DNA from: Mycobacterium interjectum
Lineage (GTDB): Bacteria; Actinomycetota; Actinomycetes; Mycobacteriales; Mycobacteriaceae
Reading direction: 5' to 3'
Length of the DNA: 64,000 nucleotides
Assembly: GCA_002102225.1 (NCBI GenBank)
Contig: LQPB01000017.1
Location: 62,001 to 126,000 of the forward strand
A model generated the notes under the pieces. It worked only from the letters and a program-made list of their open reading frames with translations, did no database searches and was not told where the DNA came from. How positions within the stretch are numbered: position 1 is the stretch's first letter; each line of letters starts with the position of its first letter. The position numbers were made by a program, and so were the translations under genes. Of the stretch, positions 25,653 to 35,191 are shown piece by piece.

Positions 25653-27083
25653 CTACGAGCCCCCGTCCGTCGGCTGGCTTGTGGTCGGCGTCGCACCCGG
25701 CACCGGGGCACCCTGGTCGGCCGGGGACGCCGGGGCGCCGGATGGAGGCGGGCCGGGCAACGACGATGGCCCCTTCTGCGCATCGGGGCCGAGCCACGTC
25801 AAGCCCGCGATCAACGGTGATACCGGCGGCGGTGCCGCGGGTGGCGGTGCGTCTCCCGACTGCGGGTTGACCGGCGCCGGCGCCGCCGACGGCGGCGGGC
25901 CCGGCAGCGGCCGCCCCCAGGGCGGCGGCGGCCCGAACGGTGCCGGCTCGCCCACCGGCCCGGGCGCCGAGAGCCCGCCGGGCGCGCCGGGGGGTGCACC
26001 GTATTTGAATTGCAAATACTCCGGATCCGCGGGCCCGGGCACGGCCTCGGCGCCGATCCGCTCCCAGTGGGTGCCGCGCAGGATGCCCTTGCGGAGCCCG
26101 GCGTTCGTCAAATCGATGATGAAATACCCGTTGAGATAGTCACCCCGGATGTACCGGTCGATGATGCTCTGGGACCACGGGAACGTCGGCGCGTACGCGA
26201 TGGCTTGGTCGAGATCCGGCCCGATGTCGGCGAGCGCGCCGAGCGCCGGAGCGAGATTCTTCAGGTTCCTCACCAGGTCATCGCCCGCGTCGTTGACGAG
26301 CCGGGTGGCGGTGTTGCTGAACGTCCCGAGCTTGTTCAGCGCGGTCGTGATGCGCGGGCGCTCCTTGATGAGCACGTCCAGCGCGGGCGGAATCTTGTAC
26401 AGCGCCTGGGTGATCACGTCGCGTTGGGCGGCGAACGTGCCGGAGAGGCGGTTCAACGCCCGTATCGACGCGACCAGGTTGTCGCGCTGCTGATCGAGTG
26501 TGCCCACGAACCTGTCGAGCCGCTCGAGGAGATCGCGAACCGCGCCTTCGTTTCCGGACAGGGCGGCGTTGAAGTTGTGGACGATGTCCCCGAACTGGCC
26601 CAGCCCTCCGGCGTTGAGGACAACCGATAGCGACGACAGCGTCTGCTCGGTGGACGGATAGGTGGAGGACCGGTCCAACGGGATGGTGGCGCCCGGTTGC
26701 AGCCGTCCGATGCCCTGCTGGCCCAGCGGCGGATTCAGCGCCAGGTGCATGGAACCCAGCAGGCTGGTCTGGCCGACGCTCGCGACCGCGTTGGCGGGGA
26801 TCACCGTGCCGGGTTGCACCGAGATCTCGACGTCGGCGTGCCACCCCCGCACCGTCATCTTGCTGATGCTGCCGACGATGACGTCGTCGATCATCACCGG
26901 CGAATTCGGTTCCATCGTCACGACGTTGGCGAGTTCCACATGGTAAGTGGTGGCGCCCGGACCTCGTCCCACCGCGCCCGGCAGCGGGAGCGAGTTCAGG
27001 CCGTTGAAGGCGCATCCGCTCACGGCGAGCATGACGGCGCAACCGATGCCCAGCACCCGCCTCACCGCGACACGGGCGCTCAC
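25653..27083 (-). CDS. mceE: MceE, Mce-family lipoprotein
   Basis: A 476-residue Mce protein carrying the lipobox typical of the E subunit: signal sequence with LAVSGCAF, so Cys25 would be lipidated. The MCE domain includes VMIDDVIVGSISKMTVRGW and SVGQTSLLGSMHLAL. The C-terminal ~110 residues are extremely Pro/Gly/Ala-rich (PPPPWGRPLPGPPPSAAP), a disordered wall-spanning tail. GTG start overlaps the mceD stop (GTGA). Confidence 0.94.
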   Translation of the reverse strand: MSARVAVRRVLGIGCAVMLAVSGCAFNGLNSLPLPGAVGRGPGATTYHVELANVVTMEPNSPVMIDDVIVGSISKMTVRGWHADVEISVQPGTVIPANAVASVGQTSLLGSMHLALNPPLGQQGIGRLQPGATIPLDRSSTYPSTEQTLSSLSVVLNAGGLGQFGDIVHNFNAALSGNEGAVRDLLERLDRFVGTLDQQRDNLVASIRALNRLSGTFAAQRDVITQALYKIPPALDVLIKERPRITTALNKLGTFSNTATRLVNDAGDDLVRNLKNLAPALGALADIGPDLDQAIAYAPTFPWSQSIIDRYIRGDYLNGYFIIDLTNAGLRKGILRGTHWERIGAEAVPGPADPEYLQFKYGAPPGAPGGLSAPGPVGEPAPFGPPPPWGRPLPGPPPSAAPAPVNPQSGDAPPPAAPPPVSPLIAGLTWLGPDAQKGPSSLPGPPPSGAPASPADQGAPVPGATPTTSQPTDGGS

Positions 27084-28525
27084 GGTTGCGCTCCTTCACC
27101 GGGCAGCAGCATGTCCTGAAGGTTCGCGGGGGCGGCCGGCGGCGGCGAGGCGGGCGGCGCTGCGGCGGGCGGCGGTTCGCCCGGCGGGGGCTCGGGCATC
27201 GCCGCGCCGGGTATGCGCCCCAGCGGCACCGAACCCGGCGGTCCCACCGGGTCGCCCGGCAGCCCCGTGTACGCGGACACGGCCGGCGGCAGCAAGGGCG
27301 GGCCGGGCCTGGGGCCCTCCCCACCGGGCTTCAGCCGGTCCTCGCTGTAGACGACGTTTTCCGGGGCGAACGACGGGGCCAGGATCGGGTTGACCGGAAT
27401 CGGAAGGTAGTTGAAGTTGACGATGAAGTTCGGGTTGAACACCTTCAGCGCCGGGCTCAGGTACAAGCCGCACAGCTTGCCCGTCTCGACGGCGGTGACG
27501 TTTTCGATGGCCCCGATGCCGGCGCACCAAGCGTAAGTGGGGTTGGTGAAGTTCTGCAGGCCAACGCCACCGCGGATGTTCCCGGTGTCCGGGTCGTAGG
27601 CGTTGTAGGCGTTCGCCAGCGCCGTCGGCGAGATGTGCAGCACGTTTTTCAACGCCATCTTCTGGTCGACGAGTATCTGCGTCAGGTCGGCCAACCGCGA
27701 GACCTGCTCCGAGGTCGCATCGCGACTGCCCGCGATGAACCGTTGTACCTCACCGACCGCGCTCGACAGGTCCGTCAGCGCCGCGTCCAAATCGGACTTG
27801 TTGTCGTCGAGGACGCTGGTCAGCGTGGCCAGCCGGTTGTCGAACTGCACGATCTGAACGTTGCTGTCGCGCAGGGCCCCGATGAACGACTGCAGGTTCT
27901 TGATGATGTCGACGAGGTTGCCGCTGCCCTCGGCGAAGACCCGGGCCACCCCGGACAGCTGAGCCAGCGTCTGGCGCAGCTTCTCGCCGTTGCCGCCGCC
28001 CAGCGCGTCGGCCGCGCTGTCGATGAACCGCGCGACCGACGGGGTGGACACCTTGCTGTTGGGGCCCAATTCCGTTGCCAGACGCATCAATTGGTTCTTG
28101 ACTTCGTCCCATTCGACGGGCACCGCCGTCCGTTCGATCGGGATCACCCCGCCGTCGTGCATGGTGGGGCCACTTGTCCGGTAGGCCGGGGTGAGCTGCA
28201 CGTAGCGCGCCGCCACCAGGTTCTGGGCGACGATCACCGCCTTCGCGTCGGACGGAATGGGCACGTTGCGATCGACGTGCATCACCAGCTTCGCCCGGGT
28301 GCCCTCGGGCCGAATGGACGCGATGGTGCCGACCTTCATGCCGGACACCCGCACGTCGTCGCCCGGATAGATCGCGGTGGCGGTGGGGAAGTAGGCGGTG
28401 ATCGTCGTGGGGCGAAAGAAGGTGTTGCGGATCGCGATCGCTGCGCCGACAACGATGAGCCCCGCCAGCACGATCGCCAGCCCCACCTTGAGCTTGTTGC
28501 GCGGAATCGCCCGGAGCCCCGTCAT
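27080..28525 (-). CDS. mceD: MceD, Mce-family lipid-transport protein
   Basis: A 481-residue Mce protein: N-terminal anchor KVGLAIVLAGLIVVGAAIAI, MCE domain with YPGDDVRVSGMKVGTIASI and VIVAQNLVAARYVQLTPA, long central helices, then a segment with FTNPTYAWCAGIGAI and a Pro-rich tail. ATG at 28525 overlaps the mceC stop (ATGA), and its own stop overlaps the mceE GTG, so the operon is fully coupled here. Confidence 0.94.
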   Translation of the reverse strand: MTGLRAIPRNKLKVGLAIVLAGLIVVGAAIAIRNTFFRPTTITAYFPTATAIYPGDDVRVSGMKVGTIASIRPEGTRAKLVMHVDRNVPIPSDAKAVIVAQNLVAARYVQLTPAYRTSGPTMHDGGVIPIERTAVPVEWDEVKNQLMRLATELGPNSKVSTPSVARFIDSAADALGGGNGEKLRQTLAQLSGVARVFAEGSGNLVDIIKNLQSFIGALRDSNVQIVQFDNRLATLTSVLDDNKSDLDAALTDLSSAVGEVQRFIAGSRDATSEQVSRLADLTQILVDQKMALKNVLHISPTALANAYNAYDPDTGNIRGGVGLQNFTNPTYAWCAGIGAIENVTAVETGKLCGLYLSPALKVFNPNFIVNFNYLPIPVNPILAPSFAPENVVYSEDRLKPGGEGPRPGPPLLPPAVSAYTGLPGDPVGPPGSVPLGRIPGAAMPEPPPGEPPPAAAPPASPPPAAPANLQDMLLPGEGAQP

Positions 28526-29604
28526 GGCCGCCCTCCCGGGTCCTCGTTGAACGGGAACGGGAAGAACGCCCGCGGCCCGGCGGTGTCGGGCGGTTGACCC
28601 GGGGCGCCGTACGCGCGGAACCCGAAGGCGTAGTCGAACAACCACTGGAAGAATTCCAGCTGGAAGAGGTTGGGGATGAACGGGTTGTAGTAGTAGCCGC
28701 TCGAGACGGTCTCGCCCTGCGTCAACTCGTACTTCGCCAGTCCGGGAAGGGCTTTGGCGAGATTGTCGCGGTTCTTTTCCAAAACCGCCGTCACCGAGTT
28801 CAGCTTCTCCAGCGACGGCGCCAGCTTCGCTTCGTTGTCATGCACCACGCCGGACAGCTGCCTGGCCACCGCGGACGTGCTGGCCAGCAGCCGCACGATC
28901 GCCTGTCGCCGCGCCACCAGCATCGACAACAAATCGTTGGCGTTGAGGATCAGGGTGTTGAGCTGCTGGCTGCGCTGGCCCAGGACGCCGGTGACATCGG
29001 CGGCGCCCTTGAGCAGCTGCCCGAGTGTCTGGTTGCGGGCATTGAGAGTCTGGGAAAGCCGGCTGATTCCATCGAACGCCGGACCCAGTTGCGGCGCAAC
29101 CTGATTCAGCGTCGAAGACAGCGTGTCAAGGGACTGGTTGAGTGACTCGGTGTTGGTTCCCTGCAGGTCTGTCGTCAGATCGCTGACGGCCTCGGACAGC
29201 GAGTACGGCGAGGAGGTGCGCGACACCGGGATGACGGCCATCGGGTGCAAGTTGCCGGTGCCCGCCGAGTCGATCGTGAGCACCCGCTGACCCAACAGCG
29301 AACCGGTCTTGATGTGTGCGGTGCTGGCCGAGCCGAGCAGGACATTGCCCTTGGCGGTGAACGTCACCAGCACGTCGCCGTGCTGCAGCGACATGCCCGT
29401 CACGCTGCCGACCTTGATTCCCGAGATCGTCACGTCGTTGCCCAGCGCGAGGCCGCCGGCATCGGCGAACAGCGCCTGGTAGCGGACCGTGGTGGCCCGC
29501 TGCACCAGCTGATCGGGATTCAGCCCGACGGCGATGACCAGCGCGATCAGGACGGCTCCAATGAATCCGGCCTTGATGAGGCCCGCTCCGCGGTACTTAT
29601 TCAT
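28522..29604 (-). CDS. mceC: MceC, Mce-family lipid-transport protein
   Basis: A 360-residue Mce protein starting MNKYRGAGLIKAGFIGAVLI at 29604; the start overlaps the mceB stop by 8 bp. MCE domain motifs: LALGNDVTISGIKVGSVTGM and LLGQRVLTIDSAG. The C-terminus keeps the typical NPFIPNLFQLEFFQWL and ends in a short Pro-rich tail instead of the long tails of D-F, which puts it among the shorter MceC-type proteins. Confidence 0.94.
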   Translation of the reverse strand: MNKYRGAGLIKAGFIGAVLIALVIAVGLNPDQLVQRATTVRYQALFADAGGLALGNDVTISGIKVGSVTGMSLQHGDVLVTFTAKGNVLLGSASTAHIKTGSLLGQRVLTIDSAGTGNLHPMAVIPVSRTSSPYSLSEAVSDLTTDLQGTNTESLNQSLDTLSSTLNQVAPQLGPAFDGISRLSQTLNARNQTLGQLLKGAADVTGVLGQRSQQLNTLILNANDLLSMLVARRQAIVRLLASTSAVARQLSGVVHDNEAKLAPSLEKLNSVTAVLEKNRDNLAKALPGLAKYELTQGETVSSGYYYNPFIPNLFQLEFFQWLFDYAFGFRAYGAPGQPPDTAGPRAFFPFPFNEDPGGRP

Positions 29605-30637
29605 CGGGATCCTTCGGCTCCGCGCAACGCCCGGTGGTCTGGTGCTTGATGCCCACTTCCACGGTGCGGTACTGCAGATCGGACACACGCAGCGCCAGTC
29701 CGCACAGGTAGTAGGGGAACCAGGCACCGTACGCACCGAGCCTGAGCAGCTTGCGGTAGTTGTGCGGCAACTTCTGCAGCGAGGTGTCGACGAGGTTCTT
29801 GTCCTTGTCCAGCAGCGGAGCCAGCCGGCTCGTCTGGTCCACCGTCGCGGCCAGCGGCGGGCGGGCGCGGGTGAGCAGATCAGCGATCGAGGCGGTCCCG
29901 TTGTCCAGGGCGGTGATCGCGGTACCAATGGTATCGCGGTCCTGGTCGAATCCACTGACCAATTTCTCCAGCCGGTCGATGGCGCCGGAGAACTTGGTGC
30001 CGTCCTTGTCGACGGTGGCCACCACGGTGTTCAGGTTGTCGATCAGCTCCTGCACCGTCTGGTTGTTGTCGGCCAGCGTGTTGGAAAACGACGTCGACTT
30101 CGACAGCAGCGACTGCAGGGTTCCGCCCTCGCCCTGGAAGACCTGAATGAGCGCCGCGCTGAGCGCGTTGACGTCCTGCGGATTGAGGCCCTGGGTAACG
30201 GGTTTCAGGCCGCCGAGCAACAGATCGATGTCGAGGGCCGGCGCGGTGCGATCGATCGGGATCTCCCCCCCGGCCGGCAGCACCTTGGTGGATCCGGGAC
30301 CGTCGACGAGCTCGAGGTAGCGATCACCGACCAGGTTCAGGTAACGAACCTGGGCGCGGGTACCGGTGGTGAGCACCACGCTGCGGTCCGCGTCGAACTT
30401 CACCACGACCTTCTTGTCGGCGCGCAGGCTGACGCTGTTGACCGTGCCCACCCGAATCCCGGCCACGCGCACCGTCTGTCCCGGCTTCAGCCGCGACACG
30501 TCGGTGAAGAGCGCCGAGTACCCGTTGGTCGAACCGGTGGTGTACTGCCCGAAGATGAAGAACAAGAACACGGTCAGCAGAATCATCACGGTGGCGAACG
30601 TCCCGAATTTGAGGATCATCCCGCGCGAGCCCGTCAT
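29597..30637 (-). CDS. mceB: MceB, Mce-family lipid-transport protein
   Basis: A 346-residue Mce protein, start MTGSRGMILKFGTFATVMIL at 30637 overlapping the mceA stop (ATGA). Anchor helix FATVMILLTVFLFFIFGQY, MCE domain with LKPGQTVRVAGIRVGTVNSV and VRYLNLVGDRYLELV (the conserved loop), and a C-terminal pair of Cys (LCGLALRV, GRCAEPKDPDE). Length is normal for MceB. Confidence 0.94.
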   Translation of the reverse strand: MTGSRGMILKFGTFATVMILLTVFLFFIFGQYTTGSTNGYSALFTDVSRLKPGQTVRVAGIRVGTVNSVSLRADKKVVVKFDADRSVVLTTGTRAQVRYLNLVGDRYLELVDGPGSTKVLPAGGEIPIDRTAPALDIDLLLGGLKPVTQGLNPQDVNALSAALIQVFQGEGGTLQSLLSKSTSFSNTLADNNQTVQELIDNLNTVVATVDKDGTKFSGAIDRLEKLVSGFDQDRDTIGTAITALDNGTASIADLLTRARPPLAATVDQTSRLAPLLDKDKNLVDTSLQKLPHNYRKLLRLGAYGAWFPYYLCGLALRVSDLQYRTVEVGIKHQTTGRCAEPKDPDE

Positions 30638-31911
30638 CCGGGCATTCCGATCTGCATCGTGTTGCGCGGGGGCCCGTCGATCGGCCCGTACAGCAGCTGC
30701 TTGAGCGCATCGGAGTTGAGCAGCAGTTGCTGGTTGCCATACTGCGTCGGATTGGAGCCGTTGTCGGTCACCACGAACGGCGGCGCAACGTCGAAGGGCA
30801 CCACCGGAAGATCCATGCACTGCGGACCGCCGGTCGCCGCAACCTTGGGCAGGTTGGACGGGTAGCGGTAGCGCTCGGCGCCGAGGCCGAGAACGACGGT
30901 CACCTTGACCATCGGCTCGGGCAGGTCCGGCGCGTGCAGGTTCCCCAGCGACCCGGCGAGGCCGCAGTACAGCGCCTGGTGGTACTGGTTGAGCAGATCG
31001 GTGGTCGGCGCCAGCAGATGCAGGTCATCGGTCAGCGCCTGCCTGTTCCCGCCCACCACGTCATTGCCCATGTCCGCCAAGCCGATCGAGCTGATCAGGA
31101 ACGCGTCCAGGTTCTGTTGCTCGTCGACGATCGACTTGCTGATCCGGACGGCATTGTCGGCCGTGGCGAGCAGGTGCGGCGCAGCGTCGGCGTAGGCCTC
31201 GCTCACCGCGGGCAGCGCCTCGAGGTCGTGACTCAGCGCCGGGAGGCTGGGCTCCTGGGTGGCCAGGAAGGAATCCAGATCGCGCAGCATCTGGCCGATC
31301 TTGTGGCCGCGGCCGTTGACCGCCGACGCTATGCCGCCCAGGGTCTCGTTGAGCTTGGCCGGATCGATCGTCGACAACAGCGACGTGAGTTGCTGGAATA
31401 CCGTGTTGATTTCGACGGTGACGTGTTTGCCCTCGAGGACTTGGCCGGCGCGCAGCGGCTGCGGCGACGGCTCGGCGGGCGGCACCAGCTCAATGAACTT
31501 GGCGCCAAACACCGTCGTCGACGCGATATCGACGAGCACATTGGCCGGAATGAGGTGCATCTGCGACGGCTGCATCGCAAGGTGCAGGACGGCTTCGCCG
31601 TTCGGCCGCACGTCGATCGAGGCGACCTTGCCCACCTCGACGCCGCGCATTTTCACCTTCGCATCCGGGTTCATCACCAGGCCGGCGCGCGGCGAGACGA
31701 CGGTGACGGGCACGCTCGTCGTGAAGGAGCCCCGGAAGAGGCCCACCGCGACGGCGAAGATCAGGCCGATCAGGACAATGGTCATCAGCCCCGCCAGGGG
31801 CCGCACATAGGACTGCGCGCCGAAGTGGCGGCCGGGCGACGCGGCGACAGGTCGTGCGGCACTGGTGGTTTCGGAACGATGGATCGGGCCCGGCCCGAGG
31901 TTGCGCGTCAT
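30634..31911 (-). CDS. mceA: MceA, Mce-family lipid-transport protein
   Basis: A 425-residue Mce protein, first Mce gene, 19 bp after yrbEB. A cytoplasmic N-terminus of ~40 residues precedes the helix LAGLMTIVLIGLIFAVAVGL. MCE domain motifs are MNPDAKVKMRGVEVGKVASI and ASTTVFGAKFIELVPP. Two Cys (LYCGLAGS, PQCMDL) lie in the outer part. Which of the numbered mce loci this corresponds to cannot be settled by eye; it lacks an obvious FadD or MceG gene in the operon. Confidence 0.94.
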   Translation of the reverse strand: MTRNLGPGPIHRSETTSAARPVAASPGRHFGAQSYVRPLAGLMTIVLIGLIFAVAVGLFRGSFTTSVPVTVVSPRAGLVMNPDAKVKMRGVEVGKVASIDVRPNGEAVLHLAMQPSQMHLIPANVLVDIASTTVFGAKFIELVPPAEPSPQPLRAGQVLEGKHVTVEINTVFQQLTSLLSTIDPAKLNETLGGIASAVNGRGHKIGQMLRDLDSFLATQEPSLPALSHDLEALPAVSEAYADAAPHLLATADNAVRISKSIVDEQQNLDAFLISSIGLADMGNDVVGGNRQALTDDLHLLAPTTDLLNQYHQALYCGLAGSLGNLHAPDLPEPMVKVTVVLGLGAERYRYPSNLPKVAATGGPQCMDLPVVPFDVAPPFVVTDNGSNPTQYGNQQLLLNSDALKQLLYGPIDGPPRNTMQIGMPG

Positions 31912-31930
31912 TGTCCTTTCACCACCCTCC

Positions 31931-32779
31931 CTAGCCCGACAGGTTGAAGTTGCCGTTGGTGCCGTAAATGGACAGCGAGACGAGCAGCGTCACCGACACG
32001 ACCACGATCAACGAGGTTCGCACCGCGTTACCGGTCGCCACACCGACACCGGCCGGTCCGCCCGAAGCAAAGTAGCCGAAATACGTGTGAATCAACAAGA
32101 TCGTGATCGCCATCAACACGGCTTGCAAAAACGACCACAACAAGTCGATCGGGTTGAGGAACGTCGAAAAATAGTGCTGATACAGGCCGCTGGATTGGCC
32201 GAACAAGACCACGGTAGTGAATTGGCTGGCGAAGAACGACAGGATGACGGCGATGGAATACAGCGGCGTGATCGCGATCATTCCCGCCGCGATCCTGGTG
32301 CTGACCAGATATGAAATCGGCCGAATGGCCATGGATTCCAGCGCGTCGATCTCTTCGTTGATGCGCATCGCGCCCAGCTGCGCGGTCACGCCGGCGCCGA
32401 AGGTGGCCGCCAAGCCGATTCCCGCGACGATCGGCGCCGCGATGCGAACGTTGATGAACGCCGCCAAAAACCCGGTCAGCGCCTCGATGCCGATGTTGCC
32501 CAGCGAGCTATAGCCCTGGACCGCCAGGGTGCCGCCGGCGGCCAGCGTCAAGAAGCCGACGATCACCAGCGTGCCACCGATCATGGCCAAAGTCCCCGCG
32601 CCCATGCTGATTTCGGCGATGAGCCGGATGACTTCCCGCCGGTAGTGACGGACGGCGAAAGGAACCCCGGCCAGCGCTTGGCCGTAAAACAGCGTGTGAT
32701 CGCCGATTCGGCTGAGGGTGGCGACGGGCTTGTCGAGTTGTCGCGTCAGGCGCGGATAGGTGGCGCGTAGCGTGATCAC
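31931..32779 (-). CDS. yrbEB: YrbEB, Mce-system permease (MlaE family)
   Basis: A 282-residue MlaE/YrbE permease with about five TM helices. Visible family motif region: GVTAQLGAMRINEEIDALESM (split after the first 20 residues), the EQ-loop-like segment that contacts the MceG ATPase, followed by AIRPISYLVSTRIAAGMIAI. GTG start at 32779; 19-bp gap from yrbEA. YrbEA/B form the inner-membrane channel. Confidence 0.94.
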   Translation of the reverse strand: MITLRATYPRLTRQLDKPVATLSRIGDHTLFYGQALAGVPFAVRHYRREVIRLIAEISMGAGTLAMIGGTLVIVGFLTLAAGGTLAVQGYSSLGNIGIEALTGFLAAFINVRIAAPIVAGIGLAATFGAGVTAQLGAMRINEEIDALESMAIRPISYLVSTRIAAGMIAITPLYSIAVILSFFASQFTTVVLFGQSSGLYQHYFSTFLNPIDLLWSFLQAVLMAITILLIHTYFGYFASGGPAGVGVATGNAVRTSLIVVVSVTLLVSLSIYGTNGNFNLSG

Positions 32780-32798
32780 GGTCTGTCCCTACACCTCC

Positions 32799-33614
32799 TC
32801 AGTGGCCCTTGGTTGACATTCGGATGCCGATGGCGGTGACCACCACGTTCACCACGAACAGCGACATGAACGCGTACACCACCGTCTCGTTGACCGCGTT
32901 GCCCACGGCCTTGGCGCCGCCGGACACGGTCAGCCCCCGGTAGCACGCCACCAATCCGGCGATCAGGCCGAAAAGCGCTGCCTTGACGCAGGAAATGACC
33001 ACCTCGGGCACGCCGGTCAGCAGCGTGATCCCCGCGGCGAAAGCACCCGGATTGACGTCCTGGACGAACACCGAAAAGACGTAGCCGCCCACGATGCCGA
33101 TGATGACGACCAGGCTGTTGAGCAGCAGCGCCACCAGGCCCGCGGCCAGCATGCGCGGGGTCACCAGGCGCTGCACCGGGTTGATGCCCAGCACCTCCAT
33201 CGCGTCGATCTCCTCGCGGATGGTCCGCGAACCCAGGTCCGCGCACATGGCGGTGGAGCCGGCGCCCGCGACGATCAACACGGTCACCAAAGGGCCGACC
33301 TGGGTCACCGCCCCGAAAGCGGCCCCTGCCCCGGACAAATCCGCCGCACCCAGCTCGCGCAACAAGATGTTGAGCGTGAAGCTGACCAGCACGGTGAACG
33401 GGATGGCCACCAGCAACGTCGGCGCCAGCGCGACCCGCGCGATGAACCACGACTGCTCGAGGAACTCGCGCCACTGCCAGGGCCGGCGGAACGCGAACTT
33501 GATCGCGTCCGCCGACATCGCGAACAGTCCCCCGACCGCCTCCATCGGCTTGGAGCCCCGCCCCAGCGAGATCCCGCCGGTCCATCGCTCCGGGCCGGCC
33601 CGCTTAATCGCCAT
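32799..33614 (-). CDS. yrbEA: YrbEA, Mce-system permease (MlaE family)
   Basis: A 271-residue MlaE/YrbE permease and first gene of the eight-gene mce operon. ATG at 33614 (MAIKRAGPERWTGGISLGRG) is chosen over longer in-frame starts because it matches family length and has AAGGGG upstream. ATPase-contact segment: DLGSRTIREEIDAMEVLGIN, then PVQRLVTPRMLAAGLVALLL. The MceG ATPase is not in the window. A degenerate GAGAAT-type repeat (33637-33651) is 22 bp upstream. Confidence 0.94.
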   Translation of the reverse strand: MAIKRAGPERWTGGISLGRGSKPMEAVGGLFAMSADAIKFAFRRPWQWREFLEQSWFIARVALAPTLLVAIPFTVLVSFTLNILLRELGAADLSGAGAAFGAVTQVGPLVTVLIVAGAGSTAMCADLGSRTIREEIDAMEVLGINPVQRLVTPRMLAAGLVALLLNSLVVIIGIVGGYVFSVFVQDVNPGAFAAGITLLTGVPEVVISCVKAALFGLIAGLVACYRGLTVSGGAKAVGNAVNETVVYAFMSLFVVNVVVTAIGIRMSTKGH

Positions 33615-33985
33615 CGACGTCAGCCCCTTGCGTTTCGAGACCGATAGTCTTGTTACGCACCCTTTTCCGATGCGCCGACCGCCGGGGATTCGGCGGCACC
33701 GACGGCCACCAACGCATGCTGCCGAGGGCGAAATACGTAGCGGGCAGCGACATTCCGGCGTCTGCCTCCGACGCGGCAACCGCTACCATCCTCACGCCAC
33801 ACCTCCGTTCTGTCGCGTGAGTTGGCGCTCCAAAACGAGGGGCCCCCTGTCTTGAAGCGTCCGGCGATTATGACTCATGCCGCGTCCCGGTGGAATGGAA
33901 AATTTAAAACCGTTATCGGACAGCCCATCGGGCGAAAAGCGCGGCTGGCCGCAAACATTTGACACAGCTCCGGTCCCTGTCCCAC
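33615..33985. other. 371-bp intergenic region before the mce operon
   Basis: No convincing gene. The overlapping minus-strand reading frame here (33604-33795) has low-complexity coding and runs out of frame into yrbEA. The region has an AT-richer patch (TGGAAAATTTAAAACCGTTA near 33897-33916) that could hold the mce promoter. A degenerate inverted repeat AAGACTATCGGTCTC (minus strand, 33637-33651) lies near the yrbEA start. Confidence 0.5.
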
Positions 33986-35191
33986 TCAAGTGACTGCACC
34001 GGCCGTCTTGAGTTCGATGATGCGGTCCCAATCGAGCCCGATCTCCATCAGGATCTCGTCGGTCTGCTCGGCGAATCCGGGCGCGGGCCCGGTGTGGGGC
34101 GCCGCGACGTCGAATTGCACCGGGTTGGCGACGAGGTCCAGTTCACCCGCGCGAACCAGGTACTCGTTCGCCCGGATTTGCGCGTCGTCGACCGCCTGCA
34201 AGGTGTCCTGCACGGGCGCCCACGGACCGGCAAGCGTGGCAAAGCGTTCGCTCCACTCGGCAAGAGTGCGGGTTGCGATCACCTTGGTCAAGCTCTCGAC
34301 CGCATCCGCGGTATTGGCGGCGATCGTCTCGGCGGTGGCGAAGCGCGGATCGTCGGCCAGCTCCGGCAGGTCAACGTGTCGGCACACGTCCGCCCAGAAC
34401 TTGGTGGGCTGCATCATCACGAAGGAGATGTACCGTCCGTCGGACGTGGTGTAGAGCCCCACCAACGGATTGTTGGGCGCGCCGTGCACACCCGGCGGCG
34501 GTGCCTCCATCCGCTGGCCCAGGTGCTTTGTCAGCGCGACCGTATGTCCCATCGACCACAGGCCGCTGCCCAGCAACGACACATCGACGACCGACGGTTC
34601 ACCCGTGCGTTCGCGCTTGAGCAGCGCCGCGGCGATGCCGCCGGCGAGGTTGGTGCCGGAGATGGTGTCGCCGTAGGCCGGTCCGGGCGGCGCGATCATG
34701 CCGGGCATACCGGCGGGGGTGATGGTGGCCGCGGTGCCGGCCCGGCACCAGAACGCGGTCATGTCGTAGCCGCCCTTTTCCGACTCGGCGCCGCGCGGGC
34801 CGAGTGCGCTGCCGCGGGCGTAGACGATGTTCGGGTTGACGGTACGAATGTCATCGACGTCGATGCCGAACTTCTTCCGGTGAGCGGGAAGGAAGCTGGT
34901 GAGGAACACATCCGACCGGCGGGCCAGCTCGTAGAGCACCTCCCTGCCCTCGGGCACCGACATGTCCAGTCCGATGCTGCGCTTGAGCCGATTGGCGTGC
35001 TCGATGTTGGGGTTCGGGTCGCCCTCGACGCGCAACATGCCGGTCTGCCGCAGTCCGCGCTGCGGGTCGCCCGTCACGGCGTGCTCGACCTTGACCACGT
35101 CGGCTCCCCATTCGGCCAGCACCGCGCCCGCCGACGGGACGAAGCCGTACATCGCGACCTCGAGGACGCGGATGCCCTCCAGCGGCCTCAT
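33986..35191 (-). CDS. Class III CoA-transferase (CaiB/BaiF family)
   Basis: A 401-residue family III acyl-CoA transferase: GIRVLEVAMYGFVPSAGAVL, VVKVEHAVTGDPQRGL at the N-terminus, and APPGPAYGDTISGTNLAGG, which holds the Asp that forms the acyl-enzyme intermediate in this family. It transfers CoA from a donor acyl-CoA to a carboxylic acid without ATP. The ATG overlaps the aldehyde dehydrogenase stop (ATGA), so the pair likely converts an aldehyde to an acid and then to its CoA thioester. It ends about 370 bp before yrbEA, in the same orientation. Confidence 0.9.
   Translation of the reverse strand: MRPLEGIRVLEVAMYGFVPSAGAVLAEWGADVVKVEHAVTGDPQRGLRQTGMLRVEGDPNPNIEHANRLKRSIGLDMSVPEGREVLYELARRSDVFLTSFLPAHRKKFGIDVDDIRTVNPNIVYARGSALGPRGAESEKGGYDMTAFWCRAGTAATITPAGMPGMIAPPGPAYGDTISGTNLAGGIAAALLKRERTGEPSVVDVSLLGSGLWSMGHTVALTKHLGQRMEAPPPGVHGAPNNPLVGLYTTSDGRYISFVMMQPTKFWADVCRHVDLPELADDPRFATAETIAANTADAVESLTKVIATRTLAEWSERFATLAGPWAPVQDTLQAVDDAQIRANEYLVRAGELDLVANPVQFDVAAPHTGPAPGFAEQTDEILMEIGLDWDRIIELKTAGAVT

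Noticed and set aside
33637..33651. AAGACTATCGGTCTC as a regulatory site for the mce operon
   Set aside because: Correct spacing and position (22 bp before yrbEA), but two mismatches in each arm. Too weak to call alone.
33604..33795. 63-codon minus-strand frame before yrbEA
   Set aside because: No recognisable domain, runs out of frame into yrbEA and has no good ribosome site. Left as intergenic.
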